Positions 10,428-22,004 of a stretch of DNA of 64,000 bases are shown here, piece after piece. Origin of the DNA: Arenicola marina (Eukaryota > Annelida > Polychaeta > Arenicolidae). The DNA lies in assembly GCA_964019135.1 (NCBI GenBank), contig OZ025252.1, positions 42,968,156 through 43,032,155 of the forward strand, in the 5' to 3' direction. The notes beneath the pieces were generated by a model. That model searched no databases and was not told the DNA's origin. It was given only the letters and a program-made list of their open reading frames with translations. The number at the start of each line of letters is the position of its first letter. The stretch's first letter is position 1. Both the position numbers and the translations under genes were made by a program.

Positions 10428-11285
10428 AATGTTGATTGTTAAACTTAAACGGCAAACTAAACGAAAACTGCAAGTCTTTAGATCTAACGTGTTTCACAAA
10501 TAATTATTTCTACGTCAGATCTCACGGGTGACGGTTTATGACGGTTCAAATTTAGGGTAAATTATCCTAGTAAATGTAAATTAATGCCGGTATCTGTCAT
10601 TACAAATTATGCATGCTAGACAACTTGTATTTTTGTAACATATAGCCAACGCTGTCTGGAATTCTAATAAAGAACCTCATACTTGTTGTGCACCACGAGA
10701 AACGTGTGCATGATAAAGCATATAATATACCACTACGATGCCTGACCACACACACTCTTTTTCTCTTACATTTGGTCAATAATGCGGGCTCTCGGGGGGC
10801 AACTACGTCTGTTAGAAACCAATGTGTAAGAGTGATGAAAACGTTAGACCTTGGTAGAATGAAATCCACAGTTTTAAGTTTGACTTCAACCATCCCGGTT
10901 ATCGTCCACCAAACCTTGCGTAACGTTTATAAAGGAGGCAGGGCAGGGCCACTTAAAGAAGTAATTGTTTGACAATTATAGTGATCTCTTGGAGGCGGAA
11001 ATTCACAAATAAGGCGCAGGAAACGAAGGAAATCTAACGTTTCTAGGAGTAGAAAGTTGCAAGAGATAAACCCTCGGGGGGGTGGGGGGGACGATACCCC
11101 ATATTGCATCGTTTAGGAAGGCACTTATATATATCTGAAACTAAGGAGCCTCCGTCAATAGAAACGGCGATCGAGGCAGAGTGTTAAACTGTATATTTGC
11201 TCCCAGATGACGTCACCCCACAGGCCGCGTGGTATGACGTTTTTGTCCCTATGACGCTTTGGGTCCTAACGTATGTCTTAATCGT
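10428..11285. other. Unassigned stretch, no gene seen
   Basis: Mixed unique-looking sequence with a G run near 11078-11090. Short frames occur on both strands but none shows a domain or splice context that I can support. Confidence 0.5.
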
Positions 11286-11289
11286 TGGC

Positions 11290-11875
11290 CCCAGGCTTCC
11301 AACTCCTTCGCTGTCACCTTTTCCCTCCCTCCCCTTGCAGCGTCCTATCTTTCAATCACACTGCTGTCATCATCTTCGATCCCTCCTCTTCTTATGTCCT
11401 ATAACCAACTACACCGCTTTTACCTTTCCGGTACCTCTCCTTCTAGTATCCCGTCTTCTAATTACACTGCTGTAACCCTTCCCGGTGCCTCCCCTTCATG
11501 CACCCACTCTTCCAATTTAATCGCTGTCCCCTTTCTGGCACCTCCCCTTCCGGCGCCTTGTCTCCAACTACACCACTATCACCTTTCCGGTACCTCCGCT
11601 TCCAGCACACAGTCTTCAAACTAAAACGCTTTCACCTTTCTGGTACTTCCCTTTCCTGCGCCTTGTCTCCAGCTACACCACGGTCATCTTTCTTGTACCT
11701 CCCCTTCCTGCGCCTTGTCTCCAACTACACCGCTGTCACCTTTCCGATACCTCCCCTTCCTGCACACGGTCTTTAAACTACACCGCTATCACTTTTGCCG
11801 GTACCTTCTCTTCCTGCGTCCTCCATTTTAACTTCACCGGTGTCATCTTTCTGGTACTTCCAATTCCCATATAAA
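11290..11875 (+). repeat. Degenerate 52-bp pyrimidine-rich minisatellite
   Basis: About eleven diverged tandem copies of a unit of about 52 bp are present (parts: CACCTTTCCGGTACCTCCCC, TTCCTGCGCCTTGTCTCCAA, CTACACCGCTGT). The longer plus-strand frames here are repeat translations. Confidence 0.85.
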
Positions 11876-12380
11876 GACCATAACGAATCGTTAATAATCA
11901 TATTATCAGTGATAACTTATGAAAGACAAAGAGTGATGGGTGGTAGCTAAAATAACGCTACCTTGCTTATCTAAACCATTCTGACACCAGTGACGACAAT
12001 GGGACCCCCCCACACACACACTCCCGACGAAATTACGGGCACTTGAAGCGGTAGTGTCTTGTGGCTAACGAGTGAGGTAGGAACGAGTGCCGCAAACGAC
12101 CGTGGTAAATCCGTATCTTAGTGCCGCTTGCAGTGGGACGTGTACGGACTGTCGGCTTTGAAGCTCTCTCCGCGCCTCAGCGTTGACATAAAACTTCGCA
12201 ATGGCACATGCAGTGTGTAATTGTGTGGGTGAGGGGGGTGGTAGAGGGGGGGGGGGGCTTATGCCTTGACTAGTTAGCTTGTGGGTCTCACAATATATAG
12301 TCATATCTTTTCAGGCCGTATGCTCCCCTACGTTATAGTATTATAGTATTATTACTTATCTATACACATATGCGGGGGGT
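11876..12380. other. Unassigned stretch with a half copy of the satellite hairpin arm
   Basis: A single GGCTAACGAGTGAGGTAGG arm of the 190-bp satellite hairpin occurs at 12062-12080 without its partner. A G run follows at 12246-12257. No gene is seen. Confidence 0.55.
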
Positions 12381-12404
12381 GGGGTGGGGGGCAAGGGGGG
12401 GGGG

Positions 12405-12655
12405 TTCGTATTCCCAGATCACGAAGAATAAATGTCGTTATTCCCAGGTCACGATGAATTAAACAGGATAACTTCCAGTAGGCTATACATAGGAAGGGCG
12501 GATAGATGATATAAAGTAGCGATTTCCCGATTGACGTTTATTTAATGTTAAAATTCCCAGTTCACGACTATTGAGAATCCTTGATCACGACGGTCGGCTA
12601 ATACCCCATTCCCAGTTCACGAAGAATTATCTGTTCATTCCCAGTTCACGGAGAA
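12405..12655 (+). repeat. Dispersed ATTCCCAGTTCACGAAGAAT motif cluster
   Basis: Five copies of ATTCCCAG[TAG]TCACGA (at about 12410, 12440, 12550, 12607 and 12637) are irregularly spaced. It looks like a decayed tandem repeat. Confidence 0.6.
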
Positions 12656-13025
12656 ATGAAAACCAAGGAACGAAAACACCCCTTGCCCCCCCCCCCCCCC
12701 CCACCCCATATGCGACTCTAAATAAAAATAGGCATAAATGCTCAGTGAGTGAAAGAGTAGCATTAACATTCAACAGTAGGATAGTGTAGAATGTTGTGTA
12801 TGCTCCAGAAAATGAATTTTAGCGACAAGAATAGAATCAAATAATAATTATTTTTAACATTACATCACAGACATACTGTTCATAATGTAGTAGGCATACT
12901 ACATTACTGAGTGTTTAATCGACAGGCCAGTAGCCGAGGGGGGGGGGGGTGGCGGGGAATGGGGGGGGCATTTCGGAGGGGTCGAACGACGCCCCCCATT
13001 CACAGCTGGTCCTTCACAAAAAATC

Positions 13026-14300
13026 GTAGGCTTACATGATCTAATAATCGTACATAAACCAAGGTATTAATATCCACCTACCTCACTCATTAGCCAGTAA
13101 AAGTTGGCTAACGAGTGAGGTAGGTAGGTCCCGCTTTGGGTTTTATGATCATTATTTCTGACCCTACGGCATATACATACGCTAAAACTGCTCTTATCTT
13201 GATACTACCAAGTGTTTATCAATATCGGATTAGTAAATCGTACATAATCCAATGTATTAATATCCACCTACCTCACTCATTAGCCAGTAAAAGTTGGCTA
13301 ACGAGTGAGGTAGGTAGGTCCCTCGTTGGGTCTTATAATCAGTATTTCTTACACTTCGGCACATACATACAAACGCTAAAACTGCTCTGATCTTGATACT
13401 ACCGAGTGTTTATCAATATCGGATTAGTAAATCGTACATAATCCGAGGTATTAATATCCACCTACCTCACTCATTAGCCAGTAAAAGTTGGCTAACGAGT
13501 GAGGTAGGTAGGTCCCTGTTTGGGTCTTATAATCAGTATTGCTTACACTACGACACATACATAGGCTAAAACTGGTCTTATCTTGATACTACCGTGTGTT
13601 TATCAATATCGGATTAGTAAATCGTACATAATCCTAGGTATTAATATCCACCTACCCCACTCATTAGCCAGTAAAAGTTGGCTAACGAGTGAGGTAGGTA
13701 GGTCCCGCTTTGGGTCTTATGATCATTATTTCTTACACTACGGCACATACATACGCTAAAACTGCTCTTATCTGGATACTACCGAGAGTTTATCAATATC
13801 GGATTAGTAAATCGTACATAATTCGAGGTATTAATATCCACCTACCTCACTCATTAGCCAATAAAAGTTGGCTAACGAGTGAGGTAGGTAGGTCTCGCTT
13901 TGGGACTTATAATCAGTATTTCTTACACTACGACACATACATAGGCTAAAACTGGTCTTATCTTGATACTACCGAGTGTTTATCAATATCGGATTAGTAA
14001 ATCGTACATAATCCTAGGTATTAATATCCACCTACCTCACTCATTAGCCAGTAAAAGTTGGCTAACGAGTGAGGTAGGTAGGTCCCTCTTTGGGTCTTAT
14101 GATCATTATTTCTTACACTACGGCACATACATACGCTAAAACTGCTCTTATCTGGATACTACCGAGTGTTTATCAATATCGGATGATGAAATCGTACATA
14201 ATCCCAGGTATTAATGTTCACGTACCTCACTCATTAGCCAGTAAAAGTTGGCTAACGAGTGAGGTAGGTATAGGTCCCGCTTTGGGACATGATTAGTCTT
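13026..14300 (+). repeat. 190-bp satellite with an internal hairpin, seven units
   Basis: Units repeat every 190 bp (one spacing is 194). Each unit contains a hairpin: CCTACCTCACTCATTAGCCA, a GTAAAAG loop, then TTGGCTAACGAGTGAGGTAG. Between hairpins runs a conserved spacer (for example TATCAATATCGGATTAGTAA). The last unit is more diverged and the array ends in non-repeat sequence near 14300. The same satellite lies inverted at 30760-31640. Confidence 0.92.
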
Positions 14301-14439
14301 TCTTACACTACTACACAGAACAACACGAAAACTGTTCCTATCTTGCGCAACTTGTTTAACATGTCATCGGAGTCATACCAGAAGTGCACATTAGATACAA
14401 GAGTGAATAGCAGATACCGGGACTTTCTCCTCGCGAAGG

Positions 14440-15085
14440 ATGGATTAGGACTTCCTGTTGCATGCTGAGCCCTTACTCCTAATATCTGAGCCCTAATCCT
14501 CCATCCCTGATCCCTAGTTAAATACCTGACTCACAATCGCGGTCCCAAATCTCCAACCCCTGACCTCTGACTTTTAATCCCGGATCCTAACAATAACCTG
14601 GTGAGTGGAACGGCGATGAGGGAGCTTTTAAACCGAACCCTTATCCTTAGGCCATAGGCCCTATTCATAGGCCCTAACTTCTAACCCTGGTCCCAATTCA
14701 TTCATTCATTCATTCGACCCCTAATGCCTGACCCCTAATCCCCAATCCCTGACTCCTAATCAGTGAGCCATATTCTCTAATATCTGACCCCTGATCCTCA
14801 ATTCCGGACGCCTGATCTCAAATTCCTGACCCCTAATCCCTAATCGCTGAACCCATATCCCCAATCCCTGACCCCTATACGTCTGTGGGGGCTTTATGTG
14901 TCCTCCTGGTCTAATGTGTCCCTCATCGCCGTTTCACTCCACTGATTATTGTTAGGCTCGGGGATTAAGGGTTAGGGATCAGGGTTTGGGCATTAGGGGT
15001 CAGGGATGGGGATGAGAGTTAGAAGTTAGGGCTTATGGATAGGACCCACGGTTTAATGGGAAGGGGTTAGGTTTAAAGCCCACAG
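14440..15085. repeat. Degenerate CCTAATCCCTGA-type repeat with an inverted block
   Basis: From 14440 to 14880 the sequence is rich in CCTAATCCCTGACC-like units of 12-15 bp. From 14950 to 15070 the complementary orientation (GGGTTAGGGATCAGGG) appears. CGGCGATGAGGGA at 14610 and 15094 and its complement at 14912 mark the inverted structure. The unit resembles TTAGGG but is irregular, so I do not call it telomeric. Confidence 0.7.
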
Positions 15086-15354
15086 CGTCGCGGCGATGAG
15101 GGACACATAAGATGAGATTACGTCACTTGCAGGGTGAGAATGACGTAAAATGTAAAACCCGGATTATGTCTTGGGTCCATTACACTGACCTTGACCTTTA
15201 CCCTTGACCTTAACAATTGACATTGACCCCATTCCTGTGACTTTGGCCACTCCGTTAACGAATTTGATCGGTCCGTGTCGGATAACGGACATCGATGAGT
15301 AAATTTATAAGACGAAACGTTGCGTTTTGTGGCCTACATAGAATGCACAGACAC
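15086..15354. other. Short unassigned stretch
   Basis: It contains TTGACCTTGACC-type direct repeats at 15180-15235. No gene is seen. Confidence 0.4.
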
Positions 15355-15470
15355 ACCCTGAGATCCGCATTTGACCCCTCAGATCCATATTTTACACATC
15401 AGATCTAAATTTGACACCTCAGATCCATATTGGACACCTCAGATCCGTATTGACCTCTTAGATCCGGCAG
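15355..15470 (+). repeat. Roughly 20-bp minisatellite (six units)
   Basis: Units of the form CTCAGATCCATATTTGACAC recur six times, with substitutions and small length changes. Confidence 0.8.
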
Positions 15471-16080
15471 CTCCAAAACTGTCGCTATAGTGAGCATCCT
15501 CTCAAATATTGGCCCCATCCCAAAAGTAAAAGTCACTCTTCGGTTTCGCCCCCAGCTTCACCTGCGCAGGATTTAACACGCAACGATCTCACATAATCGG
15601 TGGACAGCTGAAACCAAACTGGCTGTTTATTCAGTTTCGGTCTACATTTCTAGTTTCGACATCCCTACCATGCACATTAGTTTCATAGCAACCAATTCAT
15701 TCATCCCACCACACCCCAGATTAAACGCCCAGTCCACTCCCGGCCCCCACGGCCTACACACATTTGCACCGCGGTCACTGCCTCCGCTCGCGACAGTTCA
15801 AAGCCCGCTGTAATGTTATCTTTAGCAGATAAGACAAGTCCCCGGGTCGCACATCACGCGATTGATAGATGATCCGTCATAACCAGGAGTAGGCCTACAC
15901 ATAAGGCCCCCACATACGTTCTCGCCAGTGAATCACAATCAAACAATCAATCAAGGCGGCCACGCACCTGCACCGCACCGCGGTCGCTCGTTTGGTCTTT
16001 TACAGTAAGACCCGATGGTCATCTTCCCGGCATCACGTGCTATAGGTCCCATGTGGGAAGAAGCAAACTACCCGTACGAA
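15471..16080. other. Unassigned stretch, no gene seen
   Basis: Mixed-composition sequence with no recognisable coding region, RNA gene or element. Confidence 0.45.
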
Positions 16081-16084
16081 AATA

Positions 16085-16515
16085 TCATATAGAAATTCTA
16101 TAAAAAAAATTCTAAAGGTTTCTATCGATTTTTCTTTTCAAATTATAAACGTTTTCTTTTATAGTTTTCATAAAATTTCCATAGAGTTTTCATAGAATTT
16201 CCTTAGAATTTTCATAGAATTTCGTTAGAATTTCCATAGAATTTCCTTAGAATTTCCATAAAGTTTTCATAGAATTTCCATAGAGCTTTCATAGAATTTC
16301 CATAGTCTTCATAGAATTTCCATAAACTTTCCATATAATTTCCATTTAATTTCCAGAGTTTTCATAGAATTTCCATAGAATTTCCATAGTTTTTTTCGTA
16401 GATTTTCCATAGAATTTCCGTAGAATTTCCATAGAGTTTTCATAGAATTTCCATAGAATTTTCATAGAATTTCCATAGAGTTTTCATAGAATTTCCATCT
16501 AGTTTTCGTAAAGCT
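16085..16515 (+). repeat. AT-rich TTTCCATAGAA minisatellite
   Basis: Tandem 10-11-bp units alternate between TTTCCATAGAA and TTTTCATAGAA. The left part (16085-16135, with ATTCTAAAGGTTTCTATCGA) is matched in inverted orientation at about 21245-21305. A SINE joins directly on the right. Confidence 0.88.
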
Positions 16516-16519
16516 TCCG

Positions 16520-16694
16520 GGGGCCTCCCTGTTGTAGTGATTAGCGTATTCGACCGCAGATCAATAGGTCCTGGGTTAAAAATCCGGGCTCGGGCACATA
16601 ATCTGGGGCATGCTTCATTCCTTCATCGTCCCGAAGGTTCCTTGGCGCGATTTAACCTTCATGTGCATAAAAGTGACCTAAACCACCAACATTT
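16520..16694 (+). mobile_element. tRNA-derived SINE
   Basis: The head reads GGCCTCCCTGTTGTAGTGAT (A-box region), followed by the AGATCAATAGGTCCTGGGTT region with a degraded B box. The body has TCTGGGGCATG and CATTCCTTCATCGTC, and the tail ends ACCACCAACATT. It sits at the junction of two different minisatellites, and its tail merges into an AT-rich TTTCATAGAATTTCC unit, which suggests insertion into the AT-rich array. Confidence 0.85.
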
Positions 16695-16825
16695 CATAGA
16701 ATTTCCAAAGAAAGCGCACGTCGCGGCAGTGCATGGTACATAGTTCAAGGTCGCCCTGGGTGAGTCCAACATCAGATCTGTCTCGGCTGAACGGGCACGG
16801 CCGTTGGGCAGACCTACACATCTCA

Positions 16826-19434
16826 TGCTACTGCCAGCGTAAACCGGGCTCTGTGTACTGCCAGCGTAAACCTGGCTTCATGTACTGCCAGCGTAAACCT
16901 GGCTCCATGTAATGCCAGCGTAAACCTGGCTCCATGTACTGCCAGCGTAAACCTGGCTCCATGTACTGTCAGCGTAAACCTGGCTCCATGTACTGCCAGC
17001 GTAAATCTGGCTCCATATACTGCCAGCGTAAACCTGGCTCTATGTACTGCCAGCGTAAACCTGGCTCCATGTACTGCCAGCATAAACCTGGCTCAGCATA
17101 AACCTGGCTCCATGTACTGCCAGCGTAAACCTGGCTCCATGTACTGCCAGCGTAAACCTGGCTCTGTGTACTGCCAGCGTAAACCTGGCTCCATGTACTG
17201 CCAGCGTAAACCTGGCTCCGTGTACTGCCAGCGTAAAGCTGGCTCCGTGTACTGCCAGCGTAAACCTGGCTCAGCATAAACCTGGCTCCATGTACTGCCA
17301 GCGTAAACCTGGCTCAGCATAAACCTGGCTCAATGTACTGCCAGCGTAAACCTGGCTCTGTGTACTGCCAGCGTAAACCTGGCTCCATGTACTGCCAGCG
17401 TAAACCTGGCTCCGTGTACTGCCAGCGTAAACCTGGCTCCATGTACTGCCAGCGTAAACCTGGCTCCATGTACTGCCAGCGTAAACCTGGCTCCATGTAC
17501 TGCCAGCGTAAACCTGGCTCAGCATAAACCTGGCTCCATGTACTGCCAGCGTAAACCTGGCTCCATATACTGCCAGCATAAACGTGGCTCCATATATTGC
17601 CAGCGTAAACCTGGCTCTATGTACTGCCAGCGTAAACCTGGCTCCATGTACTGCCAGCGTAAACCTGGCTCAGCATAAACCTGGCTCCTTGTACTGCCAG
17701 CGTAAACCTGGCTCAGCATAAACCTGGCTCCATGTACTGCCAGCGTAAACCTGGCTCCATGTACTGCCAGCGTAAACCTGGCTCCATGTACTGCCAGCGT
17801 AAACCTGGCTCCGTGTACTGCCAGCGTAAACCTGGCTCCATGTACTGCCAGCGTAAACCTGGCTCCATGTACTGCCAGCGTAAACCTGGCTCAGCATAAA
17901 CCTGGCTCCATGTACTGTCAGCGTAAACCTGGCTCAGCATAAACCTGGCTCCATGTACTGCCAGCGTAAATCTGGCTCTGTGTACTGCCAGCGTAAACCT
18001 GGCTCCATGTACTGCCAGCGTAAACCTGGCTCCGTGTACTGCCAGCGTAAACCTGGCTCCATGTACTGCCAGCGTAAACCTGGCTCCATGTACTGCCAGC
18101 GTAAACCTGGTTCCATGTACTGCCAGCGTAAACCTGGCTCCATATACTGCCAGCGTAAACCTGGCTCTGTGTACTGCCAGCGTAAACCTGGCTCCGTGTA
18201 CTGCCAGCGTAAACCTGGCTCCATGTACTGCCAGCGTAAACCTGGCTCCGTGTACTGCCAGCGTAAACCTGGCTCCATGTACTGCCAGCGTAAACCTGGC
18301 TCCATGTACTGCCAGCGTAAACCTGGTTCCATGTACTGCCAGCGTAAACCTGGCTCCATATACTGCCAGCGTAAACCTGGCTCCGTGTACTGCCAGCGTA
18401 AACCTGGCTCCGTGTACTGCCAGCGTAAACCTGGCTCCATGTACTGCCAGCGTAAACCTGGCTCCATGTACTGCCAGCGTAAACCTGGCTCCGTGTACTG
18501 CCAGCGTAAACCTGGCTCCATGTACTGCCAGCGTAAACCTGGCTCCGTGTACTGCCAGCGTAAACCTGGCTCCATGTACTGCCAGCGTAAACCTGGCTCC
18601 ATATACTGCCAGCGTAAACCTGGCTCCGTGTACTGCCAGCGTAAACCTGGCTCCGTGTACTGCCAGCGTAAACCTGGCTCCGTGTACTGCCAGCGTAAAC
18701 CTGGCTCTGTGTACTGCCAGCGTAAACCTGGCTCCATGTACTGCCAGCGTAAACCTGGCTCAGCATAAACCTGGCTCCTTGTACTGCCAGCGTAAACCTG
18801 GCTCAGCATAAACCTGGCTCCATGTACTGCCAGCGTAAACCTGGCTCCATGTACTGCCAGCGTAAACCTGGCTCCATGTACTGCCAGCGTAAACCTGGCT
18901 CCGTGTACTGCCAGCGTAAACCTGGCTCCGTGTACTGCCAGCGTAAACCTGGCTCCATATACTGCCAGCGTAAACCTGGCTCCATGTACTGCCAGCGTAA
19001 ACCTGGCTCCATGTACTGCCAGCGTAAACCTGGCTCCGTGTACTGCCAGCGTAAACCTGGCTCCATGTACTGCCAGCGTAAACCTGGCTCCATGTACTGC
19101 CAGCGTAAACCTGGCTCAGCATAAACCTGGCTCCATGTACTGCCAGCGTAAACCTGGCTCCATGTACTGTCAGCGTAAACCTGGCTCAGCATAAACCTGG
19201 CTCCATGTACTGCCAGCGTAAATCTGGCTCTCTGTACTGCCAGCGTAAACCTGGCTCCATGTACTGCCAGCGTAAACCTGGCTCCGTGTACTGCCAGCGT
19301 AAACCTGGCTCCATGTACTGCCAGCGTAAACCTGCCTCCGTGTACTCCCAGCGTAAACCTGGCTTCGTGTACTGTCAGCGTAAACCTGGCTCCGTGTCCT
19401 GCCAGCGTAAACCTGGCTCCGTGTACTGCCACCT
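16826..19434 (+). repeat. 27-bp minisatellite array (about 95 units)
   Basis: The unit is CTGGCTCCATGTACTGCCAG plus CGTAAAC. Point variants (ATG/GTG/ATA) recur throughout. About a dozen shortened 16-bp units (CTGGCTCAGCATAAAC) are scattered through the array and always carry the same 11-bp loss plus G-to-A, so they descend from one event and were spread by amplification. Because 27 is divisible by 3, frames of up to 291 codons stay open on both strands; these are not genes. Confidence 0.95.
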
Positions 19435-19631
19435 GACCAAGCCTCCCCCCACGCCAGGCGGATGGTGACTAAGGTGTAGGCATATATTGTCTTTATGTTT
19501 ACACATTTGGTCAGATCCGCTTTGGGTCGTGGCCTGGTTGGGTTATCTGGCAGCATCACCCCCACCACACTGATTTGTCTGTCAGAGGAACAGCGTATGG
19601 TGGAACTAACTGTCGCTACTAAGTTCATTTT
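19435..19631. other. Spacer between the 27-bp array and the foldback element
   Basis: Unique-looking sequence with no gene seen. Confidence 0.4.
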
Positions 19632-20515
19632 TAGGGCTATAAAGTCTCGTTCGATTAGACTTCCGGTTTGCTCATTTTGGGGACAAACAAACGAAGCACG
19701 TGTTCGGAACGAGTTTAGAATCTCTGCGCACACTGGTATCCTGACTATCTGTGACGTAGGCGTGAGGGGTATGTTACGCAAAGAGAGAGACTGGGAACCA
19801 GACTACCTGCGCAAAAGCCAGGCGCCGAGGGGTGGGTCCATTGCGGAAGGCCTAGCGATATGATTAAGAATATTTAAGAAATATAGCTTCACAAAACGGA
19901 TAGATGACATATTTTTTATTCGTTTGCGCCATCACAATGACGAATATTTGTTACGACGGGACAATACGACCGAGAAATATTTTTTTTTTGCATTTCCTAC
20001 GAAAACGAGGCATCATGATGTCACACGGATTCTCCCCGGTGACAACGTTGGCGCAACGCTTCAAACAGAAAACTTACAAAAATGAAGAAACTTGGTCTTT
20101 TCGTGATCCAAAAGTGATCCAAAATATTTTAACGTTAAGTCGATCACTTGCTCTCGCCATTTTTGTTACCGCGGAGGCACGCGAACGTCTGTGACGTCAC
20201 TCGCTGTTTGAGGAACTTGCGAAAGCCCGGGTGCAGGGCTAAATTTAGAACGTTATTTTTAGCTTTCGAGTGTTTTGAAGACGGATTTTTCCTTGTATAT
20301 TCCCAAAGTTCTGCGCTTCATCGCCTCGAAATATTTTAACGTATATCTCCCATAGCCATATCTCTTTGCGTAACATACACGTCACACCTACGTCACAGAT
20401 AGTCAGGATACCAGTGTGCGCAGAGATTCTAAACTCGTTCCATACACGTGCTTCGTTTGTTTGTCCCCAAAATGAGTAAACCGGAAGTCTAAGCGAACGA
20501 GACTTTATAGCCCTA
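19632..20515. mobile_element. Foldback element with about 156-bp terminal inverted repeats
   Basis: The left arm 19632-19787 (TAGGGCTATAAAGTCTCGTT to GTTACGCAAAGAGA) is matched in reverse complement by 20361-20515, with a few substitutions. The interior of about 570 bp has no clear transposase. No convincing target duplication is visible. It resembles a MITE or foldback DNA transposon. Confidence 0.85.
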
Positions 20516-21224
20516 TTGCCACGCTTTGTTTTGTGTGAGTTCAATGATGCATTCATAGCAACCACGCGCGTACCTGACGTCACGTCCTCGTTGTCATGAA
20601 TAACATTTACGTCATCATACTTAGTCGCCTGGTCTGGGTTTCTCTTGAGTTTGTTTTCATACAGCTATCGTCAAATTCTCATTATTTGGTCATCGGTTCG
20701 GAATCTGACCATTGTTCGGCAGGTTTGATCTGGCTGCCGACAGGTTTGACGCTAGTGCCCCTACCATCGAGAACACGATAGTATCTGCCTCCACAAGATC
20801 AGCAGCGAAACTATTTTGTATCGAAGTTTCAAACGAACGAGGAATTTTTGAATGAAATTGCGATGCCAAATTTAGTCAATAAAACATCTTTTGTAGAAAA
20901 AAAAAAAAACAAAAAAAAAAACGTTATTGTCCAAAGGATTGGCTCCGCCGCTACTCTCACTTCGCAGCAGCCAACCGGTGTGAAAGTCAATATGCCGGCA
21001 AGGCTTCCAACGTTCCTTAAATGCAAAGTTTTCAATCTTCGAATATCACCTTTTATAGTGTCGTGCCGTGGGTATCCCTTCATATATCGCTTGCAGGAGT
21101 CTTCTTACACAATATATTCCAGAATTCGTCAAACCACTCGTTCGCTTGTCGCAGAGAACGTAGCCTACGTGTGTTAAATCCAAGTCTCGTTGTTGTGCCT
21201 GCCGTCAGTTGTAAGGCCTGTATG
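20516..21224. other. Unassigned stretch
   Basis: Includes an A-rich run at 20898-20922. Frames on both strands lack recognisable domains. Confidence 0.45.
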
Positions 21225-21535
21225 GAAATTCTATAGAAACTCTATAGGAAAAAGTTTAGAATTTCCATAGAAAAATCGATAGAAACCTTTAGAATTGTTT
21301 TTAGTGAAATTCTCTAAGATATTTGCCTACCGGGTGTAATGTTCTCGGGTAAACTTAATGCCATGATTCGCGTAATAAATCTAGGGAGAGAAAATTAACT
21401 TCATGCATCCTTTCACATAATATTCCGGGCTACCAAACTCAAAAACAAATTGCAATAGTAATCAAACCTGTTTTTTTCTTATTCCACATGTATCTAGTAG
21501 TGGTGTTTCCAAAATCTACCAAAATCAATTTATTG
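21225..21535 (+). repeat. Left degenerate inverted repeat of the G-rich domain
   Basis: Positions 21225-21305 are CTATAG/TTTCCATAG-rich. Positions 21445-21535 contain AAACAAATTGCAATAGTAAT and CCAAAATCTACCAAAATC. Reverse complements of these modules occur in mirrored order at about 26545-26640 and 26740-26945. The two blocks flank the G-rich region like long terminal inverted repeats. Confidence 0.65.
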
Positions 21536-22004
21536 GAACATGTTTCTAAGGGGGTGGCTTAACTACTTTACCCTATTAACCCCACAAGAAGCAATGTATT
21601 TTTACATAAACGAAATGATAGGGAGGCGAGGCAGCTGAGACCCACACTACGAATTGTGACCCGCATACCCATATTTTCAGTGTGCATGATGGAGAGTTAT
21701 TTAATCTACAAAATGCAACAAACATAGATAAAATATCTTGTATATATCTTGGACATTTTAAAGTAGGAACCTCTTTTCATGCTTTCCGGCTGTCGATCGA
21801 CACAGTGTATTTGCATGGCGAGCCGGATGGGCCTCCGGTTTGACAGACTTTTCGATACATGGTCTGATATTCACAATTCAATCGATTATTGACGCGTTTT
21901 ATCCTGGGGGGAGCTAGGGGGTAAGAAATGACAATCTTTCTTCCTCCACGACCAACAATGTATATTTCATCTCTATCAAATGTGAAATTTCAAGGGGGAA
22001 GGGG

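Noticed and set aside
14440..15085. Interstitial telomere repeat (TTAGGG)
   Set aside because: The units are CCTAATCCCTGA-like and irregular in length; no pure TTAGGG tract.
17918..18809. Frames of 271-291 codons on both strands in the 27-bp array
   Set aside because: They are open only because the unit length is a multiple of three; there is no start context, splice context or composition bias beyond the repeat.
16826..19434. CRISPR-like regular repeat
   Set aside because: Units are contiguous with no unique spacers and the genome is animal; it is a minisatellite.
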